Source: Actinobacteria bacterium ATB1 | GTDB lineage: Bacteria > Actinomycetota > Acidimicrobiia > UBA2766 | Length of the DNA: 10,842 bases | Direction: 5' to 3' | NCBI GenBank assembly: GCA_021404985.1 | Contig: QWHP01000051.1 | Location: forward strand, 1-10,842 | Shown: positions 1-7,643 of the stretch, piece by piece | Layout: each line of letters begins with the position of its first letter | Position numbering within the stretch: the first letter of the stretch is position 1 | Made by a program: the position numbers and the translations under genes | Notes under the pieces: generated by a model | Databases searched by the model: none | Told to the model about the DNA's origin: nothing | The model's input: only the letters and a program-made list of their open reading frames with translations

Positions 1-303
1 TTGGAGCACCTCGTCTATGAGGCCATTTACTGGTTCACACCGAAGCGGACATCACTCTGGCGCATCGACGAAGACAACTTGACGGTCGAATGGGTTCTCG
101 ACTTGCCCTCGAAGGGTGACACCGCTTTTCCAGCCATCGTCCGGCGTTCCGAACGCGAAATCGTTGTATACAACTACTCCTCGCCCTTGGAGGGATGGGA
201 TAAACCGTGGGTCGCTGGGCAGCTCGGCCCGACAGGCATCTATGAGACTGTTCTCACGTTTCCCGAGACAGACGTTCACGAAGGGAATGCCCGAGAGCAT
301 TGA
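1..303 (+). CDS. C-terminal fragment of a sialidase/BNR-like beta-propeller protein (5' partial)
   Basis: The reading frame is open at the left edge of the window, so only the last 100 or so residues are present; the TTG at base 1 is not a credible start. The fragment has the pattern of the last blades of sialidase-like propellers: an RTSLWRID strand near residue 17, then LPSKGDTAFPAIV near residues 36-48, then a strand of the IVVYNYSSP type near residues 54-62. In that family the motif is usually RTSL...LPS.GDT.Y.G.V...YYSS. No catalytic residue can be judged from this part. The stop TGA lies 51 bases before the next start on the same strand, so the two genes could be co-transcribed. The assignment rests on motif resemblance alone; a hypothetical protein of another propeller family is possible. 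Confidence 0.5.
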   Translation: MEHLVYEAIYWFTPKRTSLWRIDEDNLTVEWVLDLPSKGDTAFPAIVRRSEREIVVYNYSSPLEGWDKPWVAGQLGPTGIYETVLTFPETDVHEGNAREH

Positions 304-354
304 CAGCTTCCTTCGCCCCAGCCAATCTTGCGGCTTGAGCAACGGAGGAGTCAG

Positions 355-978
355 ATGAGGGTCTCGAGCAACAGCTTCACGGACGGTGGCCGAATCCCCG
401 GGAAGTACGCCTTCGCGGTGCCCCATCCCGAAGAAAAAGTCGAGCTCTCCGACAACGCCAACCCGCACCTCGCGTGGCACGACCTACCCGACGGCACGAA
501 GTCCGTCGTGGTCATCTGTCACGATTACGACGTCCCGACCAGGGGCGACGACGTGAACCAGGAGGGCCGCACGGTACCTGCCGACCTGCCCCGGACCGAC
601 TTCTATCACTGGGTGTTGATCGACGTCGATCCCGCTGTCGGCGAGGTCGCCGAGGGCACGCACAGCTCGGCGATCGTCCCCCGTGGCAAGCCCGCCGACT
701 CAGCACCCGAGGGCCGCCACGGCCTGAACAGCTACACGCAATGGTTCGCGGGAGACGAGGGCATGGGTGGGGACTACTACGGCTACGACGGCCCGTGCCC
801 GCCGTGGAACGACGAGATCGTCCACCACTACCGGTTCACGGTCTACGCGCTCGACACGGACCGCCTCGACATCGAGGCGCCCTTCGACGGCCCGGCCGTC
901 CTCGAGGCGATCGAAGGTCACATCCTCGACTCCGCGTCGATCACCGGCGAGTACACGCTCAACCCGGACCTGGTTTGA
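355..978 (+). CDS. YbhB/YbcL (PEBP) family Raf-kinase-inhibitor-like protein
   Basis: This is a 207-residue soluble protein of the phosphatidylethanolamine-binding protein fold. The anion-pocket signatures are visible: HDYDVP at 56-61 (the usual DPDAP-type site), DFYHWVLID at 82-90 with His85, and GYDGPCPPW at 143-151 followed by HHYRFTVYALD at 157-167. Bacterial members are usually about 150-190 residues; the extra length comes mainly from a segment between the DYD and FYHW motifs (about 62-81). The start is ATG 355 because GGAGGAG sits at 344-350; a TTG at 328 is in frame but has no such site. No signal peptide is seen, so it is probably cytoplasmic. Bacterial members have no well-established role. 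The gene converges on citrate synthase with six bases between the stops. Confidence 0.88.
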   Translation: MRVSSNSFTDGGRIPGKYAFAVPHPEEKVELSDNANPHLAWHDLPDGTKSVVVICHDYDVPTRGDDVNQEGRTVPADLPRTDFYHWVLIDVDPAVGEVAEGTHSSAIVPRGKPADSAPEGRHGLNSYTQWFAGDEGMGGDYYGYDGPCPPWNDEIVHHYRFTVYALDTDRLDIEAPFDGPAVLEAIEGHILDSASITGEYTLNPDLV

Positions 979-984
979 AACCGG

Positions 985-2277
<1,293 letters not shown>

Positions 2278-2328
2278 GCCAGCTCCTGTGGTCGAGAACC
2301 AAGAGACCTGCTATGCAAAGTAGCGCAC

Positions 2329-3486
2329 TCAAAGCCAGAGTCCCGCGAGGATCTGCGCGGCACGCTCGCATTCGGCATCGGATGCCACGCACGCGATCCT
2401 CACGAATCCTTCGCCGCCCTGCCCGAACCAGTTGCCCGGCGTCACGGCCACGCCCGCTTCGAGACATCGCAGCGCGAAGCCCTCCGAGTCGGTGTCGGAC
2501 GGCACCCGCGCCCAGACGTAGAGCGTCGCGTGGCGACCCCAGAACTCGATCCCGCGCGAATCGAGAGCCTCCACGAACAGGTCGTGGCGCCGCCTGTAGA
2601 CGTCCCGCATCGCCGCCACATGCTCTTCGTCTCGCCACGCGGCGACAGCGCCGTGCTGGACGAAGTGCGTCGGGGCGAGCCCGTAGTTGGCGCGGAAGAG
2701 ACGGATCGCCCGCACGAGCCCGGCAGGCGCGACGAGCGCTCCGCTCCTGAACCCGGTCAGGCCCGACCGTTTGCTCAGGGAGGTGAAAGCCACGACGCGC
2801 GACCTGTCGGCGACCTCGAGCGCGGAGGCAGGCGGCGCGTCGTACCAGATCTCGGTGTAGGGCTCGTCGGCAGCCAACCAGAACCCGTGGCGGACTGCGA
2901 GCGTGGCCGCATGCTCAAGGAGCTCCAGGGGGGCGACAGCCCCGGTCGGGTTGTTCGGATAGTTGAGCCAGAGCACCGCGGTCTTGGTCCAAAGCGCCGC
3001 GGGCACTGCATCGAGGTCGGGGAGCCAGCCGTTCCCCGGTGACAGTGGCACGGTGACGACATCCGCGCCGGCAAAGCGGGCGCTGCGCGCAGGGGTGTTG
3101 TAACCCGGCTCGGTGACGACGACCGCGTCCCTGTCACCGCCGCACACGACATGCTGGAAGTGGGCGATCGCCTCCTTCGAGCCGACCGTGGGCACGATCT
3201 CGGTGTCAGGGTCGATCTCGACACCGAAGCGGGCGGCATACCACGCAGCGACGGCTTCCCGCAGCTCCGGGACCCCGACCGCGAGCGGATAGGTGGAACG
3301 GTCGGCAAGACGCTCTGCGATCTCGGCTGTGATCGGTTCCGGCGGGAGTGCGGCGGGGTCCCCGACGCTGAGGTCCACGAGGTCCTCGGGCACGTGAGCG
3401 AGGCGCGTCTTGAAGTCGCCGAGCGAACCGAACGCCGCGTTCTGCAGCTCCGACAGGACGGGGTTGAGCGGTTCGACTTCGTTCAT
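2329..3486 (-). CDS. dapC: Class I/II aminotransferase, probably N-succinyldiaminopimelate aminotransferase
   Basis: This is a 385-residue PLP-dependent fold-type I aminotransferase. The PLP lysine is Lys239 in TSLSKRSGLTGFRSG. Cofactor contacts are Asn179 in YPNNPTG, Asp207 and Tyr210 in ADEPY, and the substrate carboxylate is expected at Arg363 in GFVRIA. It is proposed to convert N-succinyl-2-amino-6-ketopimelate to N-succinyl-LL-diaminopimelate with glutamate. The overall pattern (SVGDPAALPP at 40-49, late GNWFGQGGEGFVRIA) fits the actinobacterial DapC group. The specific call leans on context: dapE, the next enzyme of the same pathway, ends two bases upstream. The ATG lacks a clear Shine-Dalgarno, so translational coupling to dapE is likely. 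Alternatives are LL-diaminopimelate aminotransferase (DapL) or a general aspartate-family aminotransferase. Confidence 0.82.
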   Translation of the reverse strand: MNEVEPLNPVLSELQNAAFGSLGDFKTRLAHVPEDLVDLSVGDPAALPPEPITAEIAERLADRSTYPLAVGVPELREAVAAWYAARFGVEIDPDTEIVPTVGSKEAIAHFQHVVCGGDRDAVVVTEPGYNTPARSARFAGADVVTVPLSPGNGWLPDLDAVPAALWTKTAVLWLNYPNNPTGAVAPLELLEHAATLAVRHGFWLAADEPYTEIWYDAPPASALEVADRSRVVAFTSLSKRSGLTGFRSGALVAPAGLVRAIRLFRANYGLAPTHFVQHGAVAAWRDEEHVAAMRDVYRRRHDLFVEALDSRGIEFWGRHATLYVWARVPSDTDSEGFALRCLEAGVAVTPGNWFGQGGEGFVRIACVASDAECERAAQILAGLWL

Positions 3487-3488
3487 CG

Positions 3489-4595
3489 TCAGGATGTGAC
3501 CAGGAATCGTGACAGCACGTCGAACGTATCCACGAGCGCGTCGATGCTCACGCTCTCCTCTCGTGTGTGGGCCAACCTCGGGTCACCGGGACCGAAGTTG
3601 ACGGCATCGAGGCCTCGGGTTGCAAACTGGGCGACGTCGGTCCAGGCCTGTTTCGGTGTCACGGATGCTCCGGAAACGTCTCGGAGGCGTTCCAGAAGGG
3701 GGTTGTCGCCGCCTGGCATGGCGCCCGAGGCGTTCGATACGACAGTCACCTCGTCGCCGGGCACGAGCTCGCGAAGCCTCACCTCGGCCTCCTCCGGGCT
3801 GCGGCGCGGCGAGTAGCGGAAGTTGACGTGGGCGCTCATCTCGTCCGGGATCACGTTCGACGCCAGGCCGCCGCCGATCCTCGTCACGCTGCACACCTCG
3901 CGGTAGGTCAAGCCGTCGACGACGTCGTCGACAGGCTCGAGGCGACTGAGGTCGGCGAGGGCAAGGATCCCCTTGTGGATCGCGTTCTCGGCCAGCCAGG
4001 GCCGTGCCGAATGGCCGGACCTCCCCCGGAAGACGACGTCGGCTTGAATGTTGCCGAGACAACCCGCCTGGATCTCACCACCGGTGGGCTCCATGACGAC
4101 GGCCAACCCGGCGGACGTGATCTCCGGATGGGAACGAAAGAGCGGGGTCAACCCGCTTTGGACCACCGGGAGCTCCTCCTTGTCGTAGAAGAGGAAGCCG
4201 GCATCGAGGGCCCGTTCACGATGGCCGTCCGACACCCAGGCGGCCAGCTCGAGCATGACTGAGAGCGCACCCTTCATGTCTGCGGCGCCGAGCCCGTGAA
4301 CTTGTTCGTCACGGATCCGGCCCGGGAGGTTCTCCTGTGCCGGAACTGTGTCGAGGTGACCGACGAACAACACGAGCGGAATGCCGGAGCCGGGCACGAA
4401 CCCGGCGGGCAACGCCAAGACCGCGTTGCCGTCCCTCGTGACAGCCAGTCCCGAGGGACAGGACGCGGCGAGGCGAGCTTCCACGTGGTCGGCTATGCCC
4501 GCCTCCTGGCCACTCTCCGACGGGATGTCCACGAGCTCCAGCGCCGCATTAGCGAGGCGTTCCCGGAGCTCGTTCCTGGACAGGGATGACTGCAC
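3489..4595 (-). CDS. dapE: Succinyl-diaminopimelate desuccinylase (M20 metallopeptidase family)
   Basis: DapE hydrolyses N-succinyl-LL-diaminopimelate to LL-diaminopimelate and succinate, for lysine and peptidoglycan. Numbering from the GTG start, the di-zinc ligands and catalytic residues of the M20 family are present: His80 and Asp82 in GHLDTVP, bridging Asp106 in AADMKGA, general base Glu140 with Glu141 in DKEELP, Glu169 in VMEPTGG and His343 in AHTREES. The dimerisation-domain signature GRSGHSARP is at 191-199. The length, 368, fits actinobacterial DapE. The frame stays open upstream to 4748, but that part is an Ala/Arg-rich shadow of the divergent PAP2 gene. I chose GTG 4595 because conserved sequence starts about there and TACCCT lies seven bases upstream, as in a leaderless gene. 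dapC follows after two bases. Confidence 0.88.
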   Translation of the reverse strand: MQSSLSRNELRERLANAALELVDIPSESGQEAGIADHVEARLAASCPSGLAVTRDGNAVLALPAGFVPGSGIPLVLFVGHLDTVPAQENLPGRIRDEQVHGLGAADMKGALSVMLELAAWVSDGHRERALDAGFLFYDKEELPVVQSGLTPLFRSHPEITSAGLAVVMEPTGGEIQAGCLGNIQADVVFRGRSGHSARPWLAENAIHKGILALADLSRLEPVDDVVDGLTYREVCSVTRIGGGLASNVIPDEMSAHVNFRYSPRRSPEEAEVRLRELVPGDEVTVVSNASGAMPGGDNPLLERLRDVSGASVTPKQAWTDVAQFATRGLDAVNFGPGDPRLAHTREESVSIDALVDTFDVLSRFLVTS

Positions 4596-4632
4596 GGTCA
4601 GAAGGGTAGATACGGCCTGCAAGAATCCCCGG
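4596..4632. promoter_or_regulatory. Divergent dapE / PAP2 promoter region
   Basis: Only 37 bases separate the two start codons. On the - strand TACCCT (4608-4603) ends seven bases before the dapE GTG. On the + strand AAGAAT (4621-4626) ends six bases before the PAP2 ATG. Both positions suit a -10 element with transcription starting at the start codon. Neither has a recognisable -35 or Shine-Dalgarno. This is inference from position and partial consensus only. Confidence 0.4.
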
Positions 4633-5325
4633 ATGAGTTCCGCCAGGAAGACCAAGGCCGCACGTGGGACCGCACGTGGGACGGCACCGGGGACGGCCCG
4701 GGAGACGGCAGCGATGCTCCTCGGGGCCGCAGCCCTCGCCGTCACCACCGCCCAGGCGAGGACCGGTGACCTGCACGAGGCCGAACGCGAGGCCTTCCGG
4801 GTCGTGAACGCGTCGCCCGACGGCCTGAATCCGGTCGTCTACGTCCTGATGCAGGCAGGGTGGTTCGGTGCGGTCCCGATAACCGCTGCGGCCGCGTGGT
4901 GGCGGAGGCGACCCGCCCTCGCATGGAGGCTGGCACTCGCCGGGCTGGGGGCATGGGTCCTCGCGCGTGTCGTGAAACAGATCGCCCAACGCGACAGGCC
5001 GGACGGCCACATGGACGATGTCAAGGTGAGAGGCCACGAGTGGACAGGCCTCGGGTTCCCCTCGGGTCATGCGGCCGTGGCCGCGTCACTGGTCTCGGCC
5101 GCGGGCCCCTCCCTCCCGCCCGCGGCCAGGTTGTCGGCCTGGGTTCTCGTCGGGATCGTGTCCTTCGCACGGCTCTACGTGGGAGCACACCTGCCCCTCG
5201 ATGTGGTTGGGGGTGTCGCGCTCGGGGTCCTGACCGGAAACTCCGTCAGACTCGTGTCGGGGCTACGCTCGCATGATGGCGTCGAGCACGAGTCGCGCTC
5301 GCCAGGCGGCACAGAGACGAGGTGA
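4633..5325 (+). CDS. PAP2-family integral membrane phosphatase
   Basis: This is a 230-residue protein with the three PAP2 phosphatase motifs: KQIAQRDRP at 115-123 (K-x6-RP), FPSGH at 142-146 with His146, and ARLYVGAHLPLD at 179-190 with Arg180, His186 and Asp190. The usual Ser before the Arg of the third motif is Ala179 here. Hydrophobic stretches near 28-40, 66-88, 94-112, 146-160, 167-178 and 188-204 fit five or six membrane spans. Such enzymes dephosphorylate lipid phosphates, for example undecaprenyl pyrophosphate or phosphatidate; the substrate cannot be told here. The N-terminus (about 10-26) is a repetitive basic Ala/Arg/Gly/Thr segment encoded by 12-bp repeats. ATG 4633 was chosen because the upstream open frame (from 4381) is antisense to dapE. 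The 3' end overlaps the tetR start by about 50 bases. Confidence 0.85.
   Translation: MSSARKTKAARGTARGTAPGTARETAAMLLGAAALAVTTAQARTGDLHEAEREAFRVVNASPDGLNPVVYVLMQAGWFGAVPITAAAAWWRRRPALAWRLALAGLGAWVLARVVKQIAQRDRPDGHMDDVKVRGHEWTGLGFPSGHAAVAASLVSAAGPSLPPAARLSAWVLVGIVSFARLYVGAHLPLDVVGGVALGVLTGNSVRLVSGLRSHDGVEHESRSPGGTETR
4660..4707 (+). repeat. Four imperfect 12-bp tandem repeats inside the PAP2 gene
   Basis: Four adjacent 12-mers begin at 4660, 4672, 4684 and 4696: GCACGTGGGACC, GCACGTGGGACG, GCACCGGGGACG and GCCCGGGAGACG. The first two differ at one base and the last is the most diverged. The unit is in frame and encodes ARGT, ARGT, APGT, ARET. Because 12 is a multiple of three, copy-number change would keep the frame. 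Confidence 0.9.
5230..5249. promoter_or_regulatory. Candidate TetR autoregulatory operator
   Basis: CTGAC (5230-5234) and GTCAG (5245-5249) form an inverted repeat with ten bases between. The skeleton TGAC-N10-GTCA is the same as in the stronger palindrome at 5891-5910 before the di-iron gene. The site lies within the 3' end of the PAP2 gene, 24 bases before the first tetR ATG, about where a -35 would sit for the TACGCT at 5264-5269. Its centre is not symmetrical, so it would be a weaker site. Confidence 0.4.
5264..5269 (+). promoter_or_regulatory. Candidate -10 element of tetR
   Basis: TACGCT fits TANNNT and ends six bases before the ATG at 5276 (three before the ATG at 5273). With no Shine-Dalgarno near, this favours a leaderless tetR transcript starting at or next to the start codon. 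No clear -35 is seen. Confidence 0.35.
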
Positions 5326-5872
5326 GCTGCTGGCGATCTCCGTACGCCACTTCGCCGAGAAGGGTTTCGAGGGGACGAGCCTCGAAGACGTGGCTGCCGA
5401 TGCGGGGGTGACGAAAGGTCTCCTCTACCACTACTTCGGGTCGAAGGAGACTCTCTTCCTCGAGGGCATCGAGGCTTTCCCGATGGAGACCGTGATCGAG
5501 GCGATCCCATCGGTCGTCGAGGAGGGCACACCTGTCGGGGAGATCGTCCGCCTCGTCGTGACAGAGTCGCGTCGCGTCCTCGCTGCGCACCGCGACGAGG
5601 TCCAGCTTCTCGTGCGATCTGCCGTGTCCGGCAACCGAGAGGCACTCCGCCGTCTCCAGAAGCTCGTCGCCCGTTTCGAGGAGCTCCTCGGCGAGGCGTT
5701 CTCGCGTGCGGTCGACTTCGACCCCGAGCTCGACCCGCAGGTGGCGGCCGCGCTCCTCGTCTCCGCACTCGTCTTCCAGCAGGTCGGTGGCGACATGATC
5801 GGAGGCCGCCACCCGATGGACGAAGTCGTCGACCAGCTCATCCGGACCACGACACGAGGCTTCTCGGTGTGA
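5276..5872 (+). CDS. TetR/AcrR-family transcriptional regulator
   Basis: This is a 198-residue regulator with the standard TetR N-terminal DNA-binding domain. Residues 17-60 include FAEKGFEGTSLEDVAADAGVTKGLLYHYFGSKETL in character: helix-turn-helix at about 35-54 and the YHYFGSKE end signature at 51-58. The C-terminal domain (about 70-198) is alpha-helical and ligand-binding, with no recognisable specificity. Two adjacent ATGs (5273, 5276) are possible; the second stands six bases after a TACGCT hexamer, so I start there. The gene overlaps the end of the PAP2 gene and lies 83 bases upstream of the di-iron gene on the same strand. A palindrome over that gene's -35 box is its likely operator, making it most probably a repressor of the di-iron/methyltransferase genes and of itself. 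Confidence 0.92.
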   Translation: MASSTSRARQAAQRRGELLAISVRHFAEKGFEGTSLEDVAADAGVTKGLLYHYFGSKETLFLEGIEAFPMETVIEAIPSVVEEGTPVGEIVRLVVTESRRVLAAHRDEVQLLVRSAVSGNREALRRLQKLVARFEELLGEAFSRAVDFDPELDPQVAAALLVSALVFQQVGGDMIGGRHPMDEVVDQLIRTTTRGFSV

Positions 5873-5890
5873 AGGAATCGCCCAAGCTTG

Positions 5891-5910
5891 TTGACTCTCC
5901 GGTCAGTCAA
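5891..5910. promoter_or_regulatory. TetR-type operator palindrome over the -35 box
   Basis: The 20-bp dyad reads TTGACT-CT-CCGG-TC-AGTCAA: TTGACT and AGTCAA arms with a symmetric CCGG centre, 16 of 20 positions symmetric. Size and symmetry are typical of TetR-family operators. It covers the whole -35 box, so binding would block RNA polymerase. The tetR gene ends 18 bases upstream, which makes its product the natural candidate ligand. Confidence 0.7.
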
Positions 5911-5919
5911 CTGTAGGAT
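5891..5919 (+). promoter_or_regulatory. Sigma70-type promoter of the di-iron gene
   Basis: TTGACT (5891-5896) and TAGGAT (5914-5919) are separated by exactly 17 bases. Each is close to the TTGACA/TATAAT consensus. Transcription would begin near 5926, giving a leader of about 30 bases that holds the Shine-Dalgarno GGAGGGG at 5940-5946. This is the best promoter in the window. Confidence 0.75.
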
Positions 5920-5955
5920 CCGGGCAAGCTCACACGACCGGAGGGGTACCGACTC

Positions 5956-6960
5956 ATGAGCCTGCTCGAGATCGACACGTCTGCGCCCGTCCTCTTCACG
6001 TGGGACTACGTGCAGAAGAACCCGGCTCTGACCAAGCTCTACGAGAAGGGCAAGGCGAGCCACTGGAACGTCCAGACCGACGTCGACTGGACGCCGGAGG
6101 TCAACTTCGGCGAGGAGATTCCGCCCCCACCCGGCTTCGAGGGCATGCAGGACCTCGTGGACCAGATGATCAAGGGCTCCCCGCTTGAGTCCCTTCCCGG
6201 GAACGAGAAGACTCGGTTCCGCTGGGAGATGCAGTCCTGGATGGTGAGCCAGTTCATGCACGGCGAGCAGGGGGCACTCATCGCCACGGCGCGCCTCGTC
6301 GAGACGACACCCACGATCGACGCCAAGTACTACGCGGCGGTTCAGGTGATGGACGAGGCACGGCACGTCGAGGCGTACGCGAAGTACCTCTGCGAGAAGC
6401 TGCGGCACAGCTACGCGATCAGCAAGCCCCTCGAGGCGCTCCTCGAGGACATCGTGACTGAGACACGCTGGGACATCACCTACCTCGGCATGCAGATCAT
6501 GGTCGAGGGGCTCGCCCTCGCGGCGTTTGGCCTGGCGAACGTGATGTTCCAGGATCCGATCGTGAAGCAGATCACGGACCTGATCATGCGCGACGAGGCC
6601 CGGCACGTCGCCTTCGGAGTCCTGAGCCTCCAAGGCATCTACGAGGAGATGACCTCGGTGGAGATCCGTGAGCGCGAGGACTTCGTGATCGAAGCCTCGA
6701 CCCTCATGCGGGACAGGTTCCTGCTCGACGACGTCTGGGAGCGGATGGGGATCGACGTCGAGGAGGGCAAGAAGTTCGCGAACGAGGCCTTCCCGATGAT
6801 CGCCTTCCGCCAGATGCTGTTCTCCAAGATCGTGCCGAACATCAACAAGCTCGGGCTCCTGACGGACAGGGTCAGGCCCCATTTCGAGGCGCTCGGCGTG
6901 ATCCAGCACGAGCACAACCTCGACTCGGCGACGGAACTGGACCCCTCGCTGGTGGCCTGA
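5956..6960 (+). CDS. Ferritin-like di-iron protein (putative oxygenase/oxidase)
   Basis: This is a 334-residue, mostly helical protein with a complete carboxylate-bridged di-iron ligand set: Glu104 in MHGEQGAL, Glu134 and His137 in DEARHV, Glu184 in MVEGLAL, and Glu214 and His217 in a second DEARHV. Spacings between the glutamates are 30, 50 and 30, a symmetric four-helix-bundle pattern as in ribonucleotide reductase R2-like and bacterial oxygenase proteins. The extra histidine four residues before the last ExxH glutamate, present in AurF-type N-oxygenases, is Ile210 here. The substrate is unknown; oxidation or hydroxylation of a small molecule or lipid is plausible. ATG 5956 has GGAGGGG nine bases upstream. 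Promoter and operator lie directly before it, and the O-methyltransferase follows after 17 bases. Confidence 0.8.
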   Translation: MSLLEIDTSAPVLFTWDYVQKNPALTKLYEKGKASHWNVQTDVDWTPEVNFGEEIPPPPGFEGMQDLVDQMIKGSPLESLPGNEKTRFRWEMQSWMVSQFMHGEQGALIATARLVETTPTIDAKYYAAVQVMDEARHVEAYAKYLCEKLRHSYAISKPLEALLEDIVTETRWDITYLGMQIMVEGLALAAFGLANVMFQDPIVKQITDLIMRDEARHVAFGVLSLQGIYEEMTSVEIREREDFVIEASTLMRDRFLLDDVWERMGIDVEEGKKFANEAFPMIAFRQMLFSKIVPNINKLGLLTDRVRPHFEALGVIQHEHNLDSATELDPSLVA

Positions 6961-6977
6961 CGCGGCAGTATTGCCGC
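6961..6977 (+). promoter_or_regulatory. Intercistronic perfect dyad GCGGCA-GTAT-TGCCGC with -10-like core
   Basis: The entire 17-base gap between the di-iron gene stop and the methyltransferase ATG is one C followed by GCGGCA (6962-6967), loop GTAT and TGCCGC (6972-6977): a perfect six-pair stem ending at the start codon. CAGTAT (6966-6971), six bases before the ATG, could also act as a -10 element. The dyad could be an RNA hairpin that limits expression of the second gene, or a DNA-level element; the sequence cannot tell which. Confidence 0.5.
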
Positions 6978-7643
6978 ATGGCGGACCAGCCGAAGTCTTT
7001 TCACCTGCCGGCGAACGTCCACGCCTACGTCCTCGAGCACTCCATCGAGCTCGACGACGTCCAGCGTGAGCTCGTCCGGGACACGCAGGCACTCGGCGGC
7101 CTGTCCCTCATGCAGATCTCCCCCGACCAGGGTCTCCTCCTGACCATGATGGCGCGCATCACGGGCGCGCGGGACGCCGTCGAGGTCGGGACATTCACCG
7201 GTTTCAGCGCCCTCTGCATCGCCAAGGGCCTGCGCCCCGACGGGCACCTCCTCTGCTGCGACGTGAGTGAGGAGTGGACCTCGATGGCACGCGAGTACTG
7301 GACGCGCGCTGGCCTCGCCGACCGTATCGAGTTGCGGGTCGCGCCAGCGATCGAGACCCTGAGGTCCCTCCCTGCACAGCCCTATCTCGACTTGGCCTTC
7401 ATCGATGCTGACAAGGGCGGATACATCGACTACTACGAGGAGCTCGTCCCGCGCCTCCGGCCCGGGGGGCTCCTGTTCGCCGACAACGTGCTCTGGTTCG
7501 GAGCTGTCGCGGAGCCGACGGCTCAGGACGATGACACGAAGGCGATCCGGGCTTTCAACGAGCATGTGCAAGCGGACTACCGTGTCGAGCAGCTCATCCT
7601 CCCCCTCGGCGACGGCCTCACCCTGGCACGCCGACTGACCTGA
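6978..7643 (+). CDS. Class I SAM-dependent O-methyltransferase (caffeoyl-CoA OMT-like, family 3)
   Basis: This is a 221-residue Rossmann-fold methyltransferase of the catechol/caffeoyl-CoA O-methyltransferase type. The SAM-binding motif is VEVGTFTGFSALCIAKGL at 68-85, with an acidic ribose contact expected near Asp95. The divalent-metal and catalytic segment is IDADKGGYIDYYEELVPRLRPGG at 142-164 (Asp143, Lys146), with Asp169 and Asn170 in LFADNVLW. It probably methylates a hydroxyl, often of a catechol-like molecule, in the cytoplasm; the substrate is unknown. It lies 17 bases after the di-iron gene and is probably co-transcribed, though CAGTAT six bases before its ATG may give a separate leaderless transcript; no Shine-Dalgarno is seen. 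Its last 26 bases overlap the convergent serine hydrolase. Confidence 0.9.
   Translation: MADQPKSFHLPANVHAYVLEHSIELDDVQRELVRDTQALGGLSLMQISPDQGLLLTMMARITGARDAVEVGTFTGFSALCIAKGLRPDGHLLCCDVSEEWTSMAREYWTRAGLADRIELRVAPAIETLRSLPAQPYLDLAFIDADKGGYIDYYEELVPRLRPGGLLFADNVLWFGAVAEPTAQDDDTKAIRAFNEHVQADYRVEQLILPLGDGLTLARRLT

Noticed and set aside
4381..4632. An in-frame upstream extension of the PAP2 gene
   Set aside because: It is antisense to the conserved N-terminal part of dapE, and the PAP2 family needs no such domain.
5431..7092. A 553-codon open frame on the - strand across tetR, the di-iron gene and the methyltransferase
   Set aside because: It is antisense to three well-supported genes, and its composition is that of a reverse-frame shadow rich in Arg, Leu, His and Val.
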